Below, in pieces: positions 12,160 to 23,704 of a stretch of 64,000 bases of DNA. The stretch lies in the NCBI GenBank assembly GCA_008360955.1, contig LUCM01005876.1:14163-78162 (forward strand). Reading direction: 5' to 3'. The first letter of the stretch is position 1. Each line of letters starts with the position of its first letter. Made by a program: the position numbers and the translations under genes. Source of the DNA: Fasciolopsis buskii (taxonomy: Eukaryota; Platyhelminthes; Trematoda; Plagiorchiida; Fasciolidae). The notes under the pieces are model-generated. The model was not told the origin of the DNA, searched no databases, and saw only the letters and a list, made by a program, of their open reading frames with translations.

Positions 12160-13140
12160 AGGAACCTACAAATATGCTGAACAAATGAGGCGACAGCCCT
12201 GTTTGACCAATAAGCAATCCAAAAAGTATCATCGGGAAGTGAACTGAACAGAAAACGTTTGGGAAATGGGGTGAAGTCATATAGCTAAACCGGTAGAATC
12301 ACCCTATTTTGTGATTGTAACAAACGTGACGGGTCGCCAGCAATCAGGAGTAGAATACAGGACCAACGATTTGTTATTTAGAGAATTGACTACGTCCGTC
12401 AGAGCAACAGCATCATGCCTTAGAAGAGCTGAAGATGGATTGTCACATTCAGTAATGCGAAGAGCAGTTGGAATTACCGCATACCAAACTAGTGTTAGTT
12501 TTTCTTGCAATGAGTAGTCAAATGGGGTTTCCTTTGACTTCCATGTGTATGGACCAGCGGTGTGCAAATTGCATCCAGTCATGAAAGGCTGAGAGGCTAC
12601 AACAGACAGCTTTGTCATTTTGAAATGAACTGTCAACAGTTTGCTGTATTCACTCTTCTGAAAGACAAATCATTCTCCGTTCCTTTAACCTTACTTATTG
12701 CCAATTAAATGTACAGGATTTCAGGAACGGTACAAGGGATATTTTGATGATTTCTCAAAGGAAAAGGGCTGAACAACGGGGTCACGGAACGTGGAGCACA
12801 TTTTGTGCACCTTAGTGTTATGGGATAACTTATGTGCATTTTCCAGTTGTCAACTGGAAGCGCGACAATGTTCTCGAGAACCTTATTTAATAGGTGAGGA
12901 TTGATAGAAAATCGATATATTCTGGCGTGGAGTATGATGACTGTTTTCGGACAGTGATCACAAAGAGCAAAGTTGTGGTAAATTTTGGTCGTAATATATA
13001 GTGTTTGTTTTACTTGATAATGTAAAATGAATCCACGAGGTGTTAACAAAAGTGCCGTCATCTTGTTTCGGCCTCATGAATCATGTGACAATGAGGACAG
13101 ATGGCCTAGGCAACAGGATTATCTGACACCCCAGGCTGCA
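12160..13140. other. Non-coding tract next to an RT remnant
   Basis: A 110-codon minus-strand frame at 12304-12636 lies just 5' of the RT remnant and could be its upstream part, but I see no diagnostic motif. Nothing else is recognised. Confidence 0.35.
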
Positions 13141-13141
13141 C

Positions 13142-13350
13142 TCAGGTGAACGACGCACGCCGTAAAGACCTGAGCAATTGGACACTAAGAAGCAGGGTGG
13201 GGAACCAACCAATCGTCCCAGTAGTATGTTTCGCATATGGATAGATGAATAAAATTCCACTGGAAGAACACGACCGGCTCCACTGTTGTTGCCACTCATC
13301 AGGTATGCGCACTCGGTAGTCCCCCTTCCAACCATCCACACATTTGTGCA
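13142..13350 (+). repeat. Dispersed repeat R, copy 1
   Basis: Contains CACTCATCAGGTATGCGCAC and a downstream CCATCCACACATTTGTGCACA, matching in order the copies at 24.55 kb and 33.95 kb. The left half (GTGGGGAACCAACC, then GATGAATAAAATTCCACT) matches a rearranged copy at 45.9 kb. No coding logic is evident. It could be a SINE or the 3' part of an unrecognised element. Confidence 0.65.
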
Positions 13351-13359
13351 CATATCTGT

Positions 13360-13890
13360 TAGTTTCTCCGCAGAATCCCATATGAATCCTTAGGATCTTT
13401 AATGAATGATGAGTCCATCTGAAAATCACACGATGATTTGTCGGAGGATTTTCTTCGGCCAGAAAAAGGAAACAAGACCGAAAGTATTGGCTTTTCTTTA
13501 CAATAGTTCATTTCGCATATGGAACACGGGGAAAGTGGCCCGATATGTGACAAGCTCAGAAGCGAACGGGGGTGGCGTTCCAAGTGAAGATAAAAATGAA
13601 ACATTTTGCTCGAGGGGCAGAGGCAACCAACCAGCTAGTCCTATCCTATGTCGACCCAAGTAAACTGTGTGATTACAACAAAATAAACGGAACAGTCGCG
13701 CTGACCTACCAGGGGCCATTTTGATAATTCTCTCTTGATCAAACGGCGTGGGGTTAAACGTGAGTCAAGATGACCGACTGAAGTTGGTAGAGTTGTTTAT
13801 CACGGTCCTGTAGGCGAAAGAAACACCCACAGGCGTATTGGGAACCTGCCAACATGAGGTTTTCGAGGTTCACGATTTTGGGTAAATGGG
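13360..13890. other. Non-coding tract
   Basis: Several 73-95-codon frames overlap on both strands without recognisable domains. The segment at 13610-13660 weakly resembles 13195-13230 (CAACCAACC core). No gene is supported. Confidence 0.4.
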
Positions 13891-13896
13891 TTTGAA

Positions 13897-14290
13897 TTGC
13901 TCATGGGATATTTTATCAACTTGAGAGACGCTTCAACAAAGAAGTACACTGCGCAGTTGGAACACGCAATCAAGACATCGGGCTTCCCAGAGGACACCAC
14001 AAGAGAATTAAGGCAGATCATAGTCCCCAACATGCTTCGTACAAGACCAGTCAACGCTTTTGCGAATATGGAACACAAAGCACAGTGCACTCTGAAGAAG
14101 AACAAGGACACAATCATCTTACATGCCGAAGAAGCACGAATGACGGTCATCCCAGAAAAGACCGATTACATCGAGAAAGCAAAGCATCAACCAAAAAAGA
14201 CACAACCACTTACCGCTTACTCGATACTAAACAAACCGTACTGTTGTGCCAAACTGATCACTTATATTGTGTCAACATGCAAATCATGGC
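13897..14290 (+). pseudogene. Penelope-like retroelement, family B, RT N-terminal fragment
   Basis: A plus-strand frame without an ATG reads TSGFPEDTTRELRQIIVPNM, then FANMEHKAQCTLKKNKDT, IILHAEEARMTVIPEKTDYI. This is the N-terminal part of a Penelope-like RT, where the family motif is roughly 'L-K-x-x-x-x-I-V-I-L-P-A-D-K-G-x-x-x-V'. Here the P-A-D-K-G core is changed to H-A-E-E-A. After about 14190 the homology jumps to another frame (DTTTYRLLDTK), so there is a frameshift. Nothing of the RT palm follows. The type resembles the 3' piece at 25.0 kb in the same orientation, but the two are 10.7 kb apart. Confidence 0.75.
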
Positions 14291-14457
14291 ATCGTCCTGG
14301 ATTACTGACATCACGATCGTCTAATTATCAATGAGAATCTAACTACTAACACGTGGTAGAATTGTTTTAAAGTCTGAAAAAATCAAACCGTACTTAGTAC
14401 AAAAAGAAAGCATGAATGCATGCTGTTGTTATCAAGCAGCCGGCGAAATGGATGAAT

Positions 14458-14484
<27 letters not shown>
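14458..14484. repeat. (GATT)n microsatellite
   Basis: Six to seven GATT units. On the minus strand this is an (AATC)n tail of the kind found at the 3' end of some non-LTR elements, but no element body is recognised beside it. Confidence 0.85.
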
Positions 14485-14488
<4 letters not shown>

Positions 14489-14489
14489 A

Positions 14490-16985
14490 TGACGCTTCGG
14501 CAGCGAACTGATTGGCGGGCCATTGTGAAATGTAAACAGAATGTTTTTTGTAATTAGTAAACGAGAAAGTGGAGCCTGATGAAACGGCTGGTTTGGGAGG
14601 TACGTGAGTTACGACTAAACTGTTGTGAGGACTATGTCAACGGTTAAAGTAGACAAAATACTTACCCGTGGAATGACTGGATGCTCCCCAAAGCCTCGTA
14701 AAAGATGCATTTCCACGGTAATTTTCAGCTCCCTGAAAAGATATGGTTTTTCATGTTGTGTTTCAAAAACTGAAAACAATTTTCGATAAATTGGTCCTGT
14801 ACTCTCAACACTGATGGGACTATGGTAGCCACTGTGATGAACAACGTTGCTTCAAACGGTTGCCTAACATGAAACCTTTTTAGCGGGAAGTTCAGTTCGA
14901 CAAGGGGAGAGTGAAACCCCTAAGAGGTACATAATAACCTTTCATTAGCTGTGAAAGAAATTAATATTGACTGGATTCTATCACTGTGACCGATAGGAAA
15001 TTCATCTATACATACACCAGAAAATGGATATATAGTGCACCTAAATCCATGTTTGGGTGTGACTGGTATTTGAAGGGTTGTGTTCAGGGGTTCATCTTCG
15101 TGGATTACAAATCTAGACTTTCCGGATTTCAGTAGTCAAATGCCAGAAACCCCTCTCTTCGGAATCTTTGCAACAAACAAAACCTTTTTTAGGAAATTTT
15201 GCTCAATTACTCCAACAGAAATAAGGGAAATAAATGATCAGCAATACTCATTCGCATCAGGAGTATTCGGTCGAATAGTGTTCTTGTAGTGGAGAAGGGA
15301 ACTGTGGCGGTATACGTGCAGGTCACATGAAAAAAAAAACAATACAATGAGCAGCTAGTGAATACCCTGGCCAAATGAGATCATCAGGTTCAAACATTCC
15401 TCGAATATCATTGGACAAAAAGTATTCCACCAATCGGCATTCTTCCTGTTTTGCATATATGCGCATGATTTGTAAATAAACCCCGAACAAGTGTCAGGGA
15501 AACTCATTTCCTTTCAGTCTCTCCAGGTTTCGTAATATCAAAGACGAAGGAAAACAGGAAGCAAGTCTGACATGAAGTGAAGGATCTAATTTTGGTTTTG
15601 GTAACAATGAATTCGTCAGTCACCGCTATGCATTGTTGTCTGGTTGTTCAAATTACCCTGAAATTCTTTCAACGAGTAACTTCTGTCGATTAAACTGTTG
15701 GACAAAGAGTCAAAAGAAGTTTTGTATTTTGCAAAGTTACAAAATTCTTCACAGTTACCTGGACATTGCCAGAAGAATTCATCTCAGTGATTTATGTGTT
15801 CAGGCCGGTCATCACATATTTGGATGCAAAGTGACATGGGAATAATTTTGTTTTTGTTGTCAGTAGTATGCTTCGAATGCAGATGAATGAGAAACTTTAT
15901 GCGTACCGTGTACTCCCCTGTTCAATCTCATCCTTATTTCTACACCATTTTGATAAGTTAGCCCTGGAGTCACTTTGAACCGTTCGGAGCCTGCATGGAT
16001 AATCGGTCCACGGACATAGGAAGACCGCGTGCGCATAAATGATGAGCAGTAATCACCGGTCAATCGTTCTTGTTTCCGGGCTAATTTTGTTCACCCATGA
16101 CTATGTGAAACGTACCACTGATCACAAAGCTAATACTTTCGTACTTTGTGCCCTGTCTCTGAAGGTTAGCCTTGATTAACCGACGAGAAATCACCTTGTG
16201 ACTTTTACATGGATTCGTCAATGATACGTGCTTCTAAAAAACAAGCAAGTTTCTAATAAGAACTTCGTTTTGGCTGTACAGCAAGCACTGAAATTGGATT
16301 CAGTTTGAAGGAACATTTGTTTAGCCTGTTTGTCTTATTCACACTCCGGTGTCTGAGTGCCTTTTATAATTTCTCGTTCGACAGAGTCCACACTCTGTCT
16401 TGATTGTTTTTGAGCAGCTCAAGATTGATACTACACCTTCATGTCTTTGGCAAACACAATCCGTCTGAAGTTCTAAGTGCCTAATCCGGGTATGGACACA
16501 TTTTTACTGTTTTCCCTGGATTGTTTGTTCTCTGTTCGGCTTGATGTTCTCAAATAGCTCCCGATTTTTAACAAGTTTTTCATGTATTGGTTTTGTTTAT
16601 TTGCTTAAATTTTCGTTCGATTCGTTACTGCCTTAATGGAGGATTTGGGGGACGTCGAGGTTGTTACGGAATCGCCACCCGACATTATCCCTTTTATCTT
16701 TTTAATATCAAATATCCATGTGACAAAATATGCATTTTGTACGTGGTTCCAAGTAGACAGGAGTTTTTGGCAAGTAATGATCAATTTTGATTCGCGGAAT
16801 TATTTTTCTTAAAATCCAGGGGTGCCATTAAGGTGTGGAAATGCTATTTAATTTGGGCAACAGATTTAATGGATTAGTTTATTTAATCCCAATCTTTCTG
16901 TACTACCTGTCAAATGATGTATATCTTGTACATTTTAGTCGGCATAAAAAGGAAAATACTGTTTTTAGTAAAATATCCGAATACT
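14490..16985. other. Long non-coding tract
   Basis: Frames of at most 70 codons without motifs. Around 16500-17000 the sequence is T-rich. I see no gene or repeat that I can support. Confidence 0.5.
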
Positions 16986-16989
16986 TCTG

Positions 16990-17540
16990 TTACATTTTTA
17001 CTAATGTGAGTAGCATTCTTGCGTTGCTTCGAACCTCACCGAGGTTGGAGACTTTCCTTAGTTGAGCCAATTCAAAGGCCTGGCCGATTTTCAACACCTT
17101 CTTCCTCTCGTGCATATGAGCGCTACCTGCCGGGATGGACTGATGTACGTCCTGAGAACGCACAGACTCAGTAGTAATCCAGGGTGTAACAACACGACGC
17201 GTCAGGCCACAATTCACCAAGCCAACAGAATGTAAGGCATTCCTATGAAGACACCAATGTTCGCTAATGCTTTGAGGTGGGGGCAATGCTAGCTTTTCAG
17301 TCAGTGGGCTACGAAAAATTGATGGGCGAGTCGGATCAGATAGTTTGTCGCAACCTAACCGACGTTGTACCATACGCTTTGAGCGCCCACCAGAGCACAC
17401 AAACAGCTTAGTGGAGACTTTTGCGTTGTCGGAATGGAGGGGAGTGCTCCAGCATGACCGGCAGTCTGGTAGACAGCCCCATCATTTGTATGGAAGAAGA
17501 GTCGGTCAACCTTCTGCATCCAACTTAGCAATCGATACCG
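16990..17540 (-). pseudogene. Non-LTR retrotransposon endonuclease C-terminus and EN-RT linker
   Basis: On the minus strand, a degraded 'W-x-Q-I-D-H-I' stretch (WMQKVDRLF near 17510) is followed in another frame by DCRSCWSTPLHSDNAKV (about 17420-17466). This is the C-terminal end of an apurinic-type endonuclease, where the family has S-D-H. The histidine expected as the catalytic base is Asn here (SDN). An open linker of over 130 codons follows, with LTRRVVTPWITTESV and SIPAGSAHMHERKKVLK, the usual bridge to the RT in CR1/RTE-like elements. No RT block follows; the frame stops at 16990. Confidence 0.75.
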
Positions 17541-17544
17541 CAGG

Positions 17545-19435
17545 TTTCATTCGATTTTGGAGATTAAAAGTACATTGGGTTCTGGATTTGTACGTCTATT
17601 CGAACAGGTTTCTGAAGCGCACAGCCAACTTTCTGAGTTGTCATCAGACGATTGATTTACATATATTCTTCGGACAACATACCAGAAGCAAATGGCTTTG
17701 AGAGATGTATAGGCTATTCCACCTCGGCGAATTTCTGGCCCCAGCGCTCGCACCACAAGAGCTCTGTTAACTGAACTCGTTGACCGCGTTCAACAGTATC
17801 TGCAAATTTTAGCTAAGTACATCCGACTACCCATTAAAGTTATTTTGGTAGGTGATATCCATGACAGTGAAGGAGTAATAATCTGACCGCTAGAGCAGAA
17901 TTTCCCAGTGAACCAGCAGATATCCACCAGTTAGACTTAATCGACTAACGCCAAAGCGAGCGCAGAGGTAACCAAAAGAGACCTGACCTGCGATCAATTC
18001 TCCTCTACGTACTCTGTCATCCTCTTTTGATGTTACCGATTGTTATCAACACAAACTCGTGTTGTTCGTTGTACCATTCGGGTTACGGTAGTTCATTTTC
18101 TCCTACCTTCGAAATTCGGTTAAGCAAAGAATTATCAATCATCAAATCGGAAAAAATTATCCATTTCGATGCAGATTTCGTTTTGCTTATCTGCATATTC
18201 TTGTTACTTTTGCGCACAACATTACCCTGGTTAACGAAACAATCAAAAGGGAAAAGTACATATCAGTATTTAACGGTTACATGTACGTCGAATCTCGTAC
18301 GGTCTCATCCAACTTTATAGTTAGTTGCTGACTAGTATTATTTCAGTGATAACTAACTAAGATTTGTTTATTCGGACTAAAAATAACAATCTGCATTTCC
18401 GCCGTTAAAATGTCGACGCTGTGGGACAGGATGGGATTCTCGATTTTTCGCCTACTATTCATATGAAATGTTCCGAAAATTGACCGCCCTATTAATTTTG
18501 ACTGACTAGATCCTGATATCGATTTATTAAATTTTGGATCAGGTTATTCAGCATTCAAATCATTTCAAACGAGGCCACACGCCTCCCTTGAAAATTGCTA
18601 TCCGAATTCGTACTTTGAGCACGCTGATACCACCGGGCTAGCCCGGTCCAAGCACCCGTATACTCGAATTACTTGAGTGAATATCCGGTATTGCCCAAAG
18701 GCAGTTCCAAAGATAAACAAATCCCTGAACAAACGTCGTCAATCGCATTCATTACTGCGGGACAGGTTACGAACGATGTGTTGTTTGGCAATCAGAAGTG
18801 CATTTTCTGTTCCTCTTTGGTAAGAACTCTATTCACACCGGAGAACGAATTGCAAACCCAGAGGAGACATGCAAAAAATTTCTTGTGAACAAACGGAAAA
18901 TATAACACTATTGATTTGAAACTAGCTAAGAAATGTTCAGTACATGCGGTCCTTCTTGTGGGTACCACTAAATTCAATTTTCCTGCACTAATTTCAAAAT
19001 TCCAACGAACAGGATGTCAAACAGATATGAGCCGGATTAAAACTGATAAACTGAGCTAAACCGAACGCAGATTACGGAAATTACTCAGACGATAATCAAG
19101 ACGACTGAAAGTTGAAGAAAGAAAAACAGTCATTAATGAAAAGGTATATTGAAATCTGAGTCACACTAATGTGTGCATCCTGTTGAGAAACATTCTGCTG
19201 GATGTAAACTCACAATCAAGACCCGGGATAGCAGTGAGCATCACACTCGTACAGATAGGTGGTAAGTTGTTAACAGGAAAAGAAGAGTACATGGGATATC
19301 CTAGTAAACACGAAAAAAACGCACAGCACATCAAGAAAATGTGCGAAATGAAAAAGACGAATTAACCGAATAGGTGAGAAGATCAAAACATGGAGATCAG
19401 TTATGTTGACAAAAGAATAGGAAAATGTAGCGAAA
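17545..19435. other. Non-coding tract
   Basis: The upstream part (17545-17760) might hold more of the decayed endonuclease but I cannot align it. The rest has frames below 100 codons with no motif. Confidence 0.45.
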
Positions 19436-19440
19436 GCACA

Positions 19441-19638
19441 CCTCAGTTCAGTTCAGTTGGGATCAGTTCATTTCAGTAAATAAAGTTCACTAAACTGAGT
19501 TCAATACATTCCATTTCAGCTCCATTCAGTTCATTTCATGTCAGTTCAATTCCTTTCGATTCATTCCCCTTGAATTAGGTTAAGATAAGTTCAGTTCAGT
19601 TCAGTTTAGTTCTGCACAGGGAACGTTCACTTCAGTCA
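19441..19638. repeat. Degenerate TTCAG/GTTCA pentamer array, left block
   Basis: Repeated CAGTTCAGTTCAGTT, CAGTTCATTTCAG and similar strings make a degenerate 5-bp-based array. The same array in the same orientation covers 22297-22860 on the other side of the retroelement remnant. Confidence 0.85.
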
Positions 19639-19920
19639 AAACAAGGCGGCATCCTAACGTGTTGCCACGTCTTGTTTGCCTCCATAACCCAAGGAGTTAT
19701 CTTTACAGGTTAGCTTATCTCAAGCCGAAGTTCCGATCATGCTTGGAGAGTCAATGGGTAGAGGAATGACGAAGTAGTCTCCTGGTCCTCAAACTTGGGG
19801 TACATCTGAGTTAGCAGCTCAGTTGGAAAAACGAATGCAAGAATAATCTATCCAAGTAGATGGGATTCCGCTGCTCTGCCGTCAGCTTCTTGTTAGAACC
19901 AAAGGCTTTGTGTGAGAATC
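19639..19920. other. Spacer between pentamer array and retroelement
   Basis: Non-repetitive 280 bp with no recognised coding capacity. It may be the untranslated 5' part of the adjacent element. Confidence 0.35.
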
Positions 19921-20005
19921 CTAATCGTTCTTTGGCTTGGCGACTGGACACCCTAGCAGTATCCGTCCATCGATCCCCATGAGTTACACGCCCACAAAGT
20001 ATTCC

Positions 20006-20510
20006 ATGCTGCATCGGTCGTCGCGCAGGCTAATCAGGACCGCGCTGCCCATTGCATCGAGCGGGGTGGGTAGTGATGAGTATGCTACTGCTCAGAGTTC
20101 CCTCTCTTATCCAACCTGTCTCTTCTGTCTCCAAACCAATCTCTTTGCCCCCTCTCCCCACTCATAATGTCCCCATTGATAACACGCCCGATAGTCGCAA
20201 CGGTTCGTTGTCAAGTAGTGTAGTAAGTGGTTTACAGTCTACTAACTCACATTTTCTCAAGCCTCGTCAGCCTTCAAATCTCGGTTCCTTCAATGCGCAC
20301 ATTCCCATGCAGGCTGGTCAACAGGCGTGTTTGGCTCTGACAATGGACTCACTTTCGATTGATGTCTGCTGCGTGAGTGAAACACGAATTCCTGATTCGA
20401 CTGGAGCAATTCGACTAACTGGGCCAAGTGTCTCGTCAAGATACTTCCTGCACACTTCAGGAGATGAAACAGTTCAAGTTGTGGGTCAACGGAGCGTAGG
20501 AATAGTCTGA
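20006..20510 (+). pseudogene. Non-LTR N-terminal region and endonuclease start
   Basis: The stretch MLHRSSRRLIRTALPIAS (20006-20059) opens the recognisable part and has a close counterpart at 44764-44820. Further on, LGSFNAHIPMQAGQ, then SLSIDVCCVSETRIPDS, is the start of an exonuclease-endonuclease-phosphatase domain, with the family pattern 'N-x-R-x' and 'D-I-x-x-x-x-E-T-R-I'. The Glu of SETRI is the usual metal-binding residue and is present. After VGQRSVGIV the frame stops (TGA 20508-20510), while similarity continues in the same frame as SEKA, then WIPNNSCVCTVRLHGSVNV. Confidence 0.85.
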
Positions 20511-20669
20511 AGTGAGAAGGCTTAAGCAGCTGTTTTAGTCTGGATCCCGAATAACAGTTGCGTGTGCACCGTGAGATTACACGGATCAGTCAACGTCCGG
20601 AAGGATAGCATGAACTTCTGACACAGTTCGAGTCGCACAGCGACGCGGCACTCTAGCTCGACTGGTAGT

Positions 20670-21359
20670 CTGAGTCAGATTGACCATATAGCAGTAAGCT
20701 ACCGTTGGCGTGGTTCTGTCCAGAACTGTAGATCATACTGGACCACGTACGTCAAATCGGACCATGTGTTAGTTCTAATGCGATTTTTGCTGCAGCTGAA
20801 TGGCCATCGACGCCGGCCACAAACCCGATTGGCTGTCGAACGTTTGTTTGATTCGGCTGTTTTTAACAGCTATGAGCAGAAACTATTCGAGGAACTAAGA
20901 ACTCCGACGAGCAGCAATGTAGACGATCAGTGGGATCAAATTAAGTAAGCTATGCATTTGGCAGCAGATTTCGCATGTGGTCCTAGATCTAGCGTTCATC
21001 AAATACACTGGGTCTCGCAAGGGTCGCTGGGTCTAATGGAGCAAAAACACCAGCTGCCTAACTGCAAGGAAGTGAGTAAGATGCGTCGACAGTTGCAGCG
21101 TCAATTGACGATAAGCCGTAAGAATGACCGTGAAAACCGGTGGGTTAAGGTAGCTGAAGAGATGGAAATAGCGGCCGCTTCAGGTAACAATCGAAGTCTG
21201 TTTAAGCTTATACGCGACAGCGGTGGGCGGCGAACTTCGGTTAGTGAAGTCGTGTGCGATAGGATTGGAGAGCTCATCAGTGGTAGACAACAAAGTCTGG
21301 AACTTTGGGCTGAGCACTTCAAGGATCAGTTTCGCTGGCCACACGGCTGCAGCTGCTAA
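20670..21359 (+). pseudogene. Non-LTR endonuclease C-terminus and EN-RT linker
   Basis: Begins with SQIDHIAVSYRWRGSVQNC (about 20674-20733), then SYWTTYVKSDHVLVL, the C-terminal endonuclease strand with the catalytic S-D-H intact. The linker follows: RRRPQTRLAVERL, a stop at 20946-20948, then MRRQLQRQLTISRKNDRENR and ELWAEHFKDQFRWP, the conserved lead into the RT. The similarity is to CR1/RTE-like ORF2 proteins. The block ends with a stop at 21357-21359 and a frame change into the next segment. Confidence 0.8.
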
Positions 21360-21499
21360 TCCCTGGGAAGTGGCTTTTGACCCCACAGCAAAAATGGAAG
21401 TAGAGTCGAATATTGGGCTTCGGAAGAAGAAGGGAAAAGCAGCCGGTTCCAACGAACTTACCCCAGTTCTTTTCAAAAGGGCGAAGAAAACCTTTCAAA

Positions 21500-22282
21500 A
21501 GTGCTTAGCGCCTTGTTTCGTGATATCTGGAATTGGGAAAATATTCCGTTATCGTGGGGTGAGTCACTGATTGTACACATCTTCAAGAAGGGCACACGGA
21601 ATGTCTGTAGCAATCATCGTGAGATTAGTTTAATTCCGATAATTACTAAAATGTTAGCTTCGATAATACAGCGCCGTTTGACACCGATTCGCAGGAGTAA
21701 TATCCGCGAACAACAGGCCGGATTTTGACATGTCGAGGTTGCATCAGCCAAATATTCACTCTCCGGCAGTTACTAGAAACGCGCCACACGCACCGGCGTC
21801 CTACGATCGTAGTCTTCCTCGACTTGAAAGGTGCTTTCGTCTCCGTGGATCGACCAGCACTACTCGGTGCTCTCCATCGGAAGAGTATGCCAACGAAGTT
21901 TGTGAACCTGTTCCGAGCATTGTACTCGCATACCTACGGTCGCGTGTGGGTGTACGAGGAACTGTCACGTTCATTCGAGACGACTAGTGGCGTTCGACAA
22001 GAGTGTCCCATCTCTCCATTCCTGTTCAACTTCGTCATGGACGAGGTAATGGAAGATGCTTTAGGAAGTCTCCGGGACGTAGGAGTGGAACTGGGAAATG
22101 GTGGAAAACTATGCGACCTAGATTACGCAGATGACGTCGTGTGCCTGTTCGAGTCTGCGGACCATGCACAACGGACACTAGATAGACTATCGAGATGGGT
22201 TGCTCGGTTTGGCATGTGTTTTGCCCCTTCAAAGTACAAGGTACTGTTACAGGACTGGACGACAGCAGTGCCTATCTTGTAG
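21500..22282 (+). pseudogene. Non-LTR reverse transcriptase domain, catalytic residues retained
   Basis: Two frames are joined at 21726. The first reads IFKKGTRNVCSNHREISLI and then RRSNIREQQAGF, the RT finger blocks. It is stopped by TGA where the family continues 'R-P-G-R-G-C'. The second frame (21725-22282) has TIVVFLDLKGAFVSVDRPAL with the first catalytic Asp, SGVRQECPISPFLFNFVMDE, and the box LDYADDVVCLFE with YADD at 22124-22135, then FAPSKYKVLLQDWTTAV. The three palm aspartates are therefore intact despite the broken frame. This is the best preserved RT of the window's non-LTR remnants. Confidence 0.9.
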
Positions 22283-22296
22283 TTGACTTTCCCTGA

Positions 22297-22860
22297 ATGT
22301 CCAGTTCAGTTCACTGCAGTTCAGCTCATTTTAGACCTGCGAATTTTAAGTAGTTATGTTCAACTGAAGTCATTTGAGGTCAGTTAGGAGGACGTTGAGA
22401 TCATCACAGTTCAATAGATTTCAGTTGCTTTCGGTACAGTAAATTACGGTTCAGTGCATTTCAGCGAAAATTCAGGTAAGTTCACATCATTTCAAATCAA
22501 TTCAGTTGAGTTTAGCGAAAGCTCAGGGAAGTTCATTTCAACTCACATCAGTTCAGTTAAATTCAGTGCAGTTCACATCATTTCATTTCATATCAGTTCA
22601 GTTCATTTCTGTTCGTTTCAGTTCACTTGCTGTCATTACAGTTCTCCCCTTCTCAGCACAAGTTCATTGCTTTTTAAATGACTTTACCAAATTTTCAGCT
22701 TACTTCCGTTGTGTTCAGATCAGTTCAGCTCAGTTCACTTCATTTCCTTTCTGTTCCGGGCAGTTCATTGCACTTCCGTTGTTTGATTCGGCGGAGGCTC
22801 AGTTCAGTTAAGTTCAGTTCAGTTTAAATCAGCAAAGATTCATCCAATTTAAGTTTACAT
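22297..22860. repeat. Degenerate TTCAG/GTTCA pentamer array, right block
   Basis: About 560 bp built from variants of CAGTTCAGTT, CATTTCAGTT and AGTTCACATC. It begins within 20 bp of the end of the retroelement remnant. Open frames here (22454-22681 and 22506-22811, Ser/Phe/Gln-rich) are artefacts of the repeat. Confidence 0.9.
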
Positions 22861-22869
22861 CACCTTACA

Positions 22870-23355
22870 TCGGCTATGAGAGAAGGCAGATCATCCCGTT
22901 TGTAGCTAGCTTGCGTTCATGCATGCGCGTGGATACCAGTTTGACCCATGAAACATTTGTCGCAGTTCATGAATTTGACTTTGTGTATGACGAGTTCTCT
23001 TCCTCCTTTTTGAGTCGTTTTCCGCTCCACACAAGTCTTCTGAATAAGTCAGACTACTCAGGCAAGAGCCAGGGTCAAAAGTCAAGTTGCTAGAAGTCAA
23101 ATAGAACAGAACGTCTGGGTTTCGTGATAAGGCTAACGACAAACCTATAAATACAGAAAAACATCAACTGCGCACACGAACTGAGGAAGCCACCTTGACA
23201 ATAGATGATACGTTTGCGATCTAAAAGCCGCGCTCAACGATGAGAACCTCCAAAAATTGATAGTAGGAGATTGAATGTCTTCATAAAATAATTCGCCATG
23301 TGATATACATGTACCAAGTAATCAAGCTGTGTAGGTCATATCCAAAGCGTTCGTC
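22870..23355. other. Non-coding tract
   Basis: No motif-bearing frame and no recognised repeat. Confidence 0.4.
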
Positions 23356-23359
23356 GTAC

Positions 23360-23489
23360 TAGGCTACCTGCAGATAAGTCATCTATCAGTAAGGGTCGAT
23401 TGGTGTGAGCTGGGGGACAGTAACCGTGCAAACCAGTGACGGATAGGTGCAACATCATGTGGTGAAGTTCAACAAACCGTTCAGAGCCT
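23360..23489 (+). repeat. 5' module shared with the 34.8 kb repeat
   Basis: The stretch CTACCTGCAGATAAGTCATC and, further on, CAACATCATG...TTCAACAAACCGTT...GAGCCTGCC line up in order with TTATCTGCAGAAAAGTCTTC and AACATCATG...TTTAACAAAACTTTGAGCCCC at 34780-34912. The module sits directly upstream of the tRNA-like SINE part in both places. Confidence 0.65.
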
Positions 23490-23700
23490 GCCCGGTATCG
23501 AAATGGCTAAGGCGTTCGACCCACAATCTTTCGTCCCGGGTTCGCGTCCCAGTTCGGGCGCGGTGGATATGCACCATGGCTGATGATTCTTAATAAGGAT
23601 GACACAGCTGTCCAGTGCTTCCATGGTTTCTTTATGGTGAGTTGAGCGATGATATCCTATGGTGAACGAATTATCTCATGAAAACTTAGTTTTGTAACAT
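23490..23700 (+). repeat. tRNA-derived SINE-like element, copy 1
   Basis: Starts with a tRNA-like head: A-box-like ATGGCTAAGGCGTTCGA and B-box-like GGGTTCGCGTCCC. The conserved body is AAGGATGACACAGCTGT, CCAGTGCTTCCATGGTTTCT and GTGAGTTGAGCGATGATATC. The body is shared with copies at 34.9, 37.8 and 38.6 kb. Such elements are transcribed by RNA polymerase III from the internal boxes and mobilised in trans by a non-LTR element. That is family knowledge, not shown here. Confidence 0.85.
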
Positions 23701-23704
23701 TGCC

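Larger units (their letters stand above)
19925..22282 (+). mobile_element. CR1/RTE-like non-LTR retrotransposon, decayed, with internal deletion
   Basis: Plus-strand remnant with parts in the expected order: N-terminal region (20006-20260), endonuclease N-terminus (20270-20560), endonuclease C-terminus and linker (20670-21359), and RT (21500-22282). Each part is recognisable but in different frames, with stops near 20508, 20946, 21357 and 21726. Roughly half of the endonuclease is missing between 20590 and 20670. Sequence homology ends abruptly shortly after the RT palm/thumb at 22282, and the flanks are a degenerate GTTCA array. There is no functional product. Confidence 0.9.

Noticed and set aside
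22454..22811. Two overlapping Ser/Phe/Gln-rich frames
   Set aside because: They lie entirely inside the TTCAG/GTTCA pentamer array.
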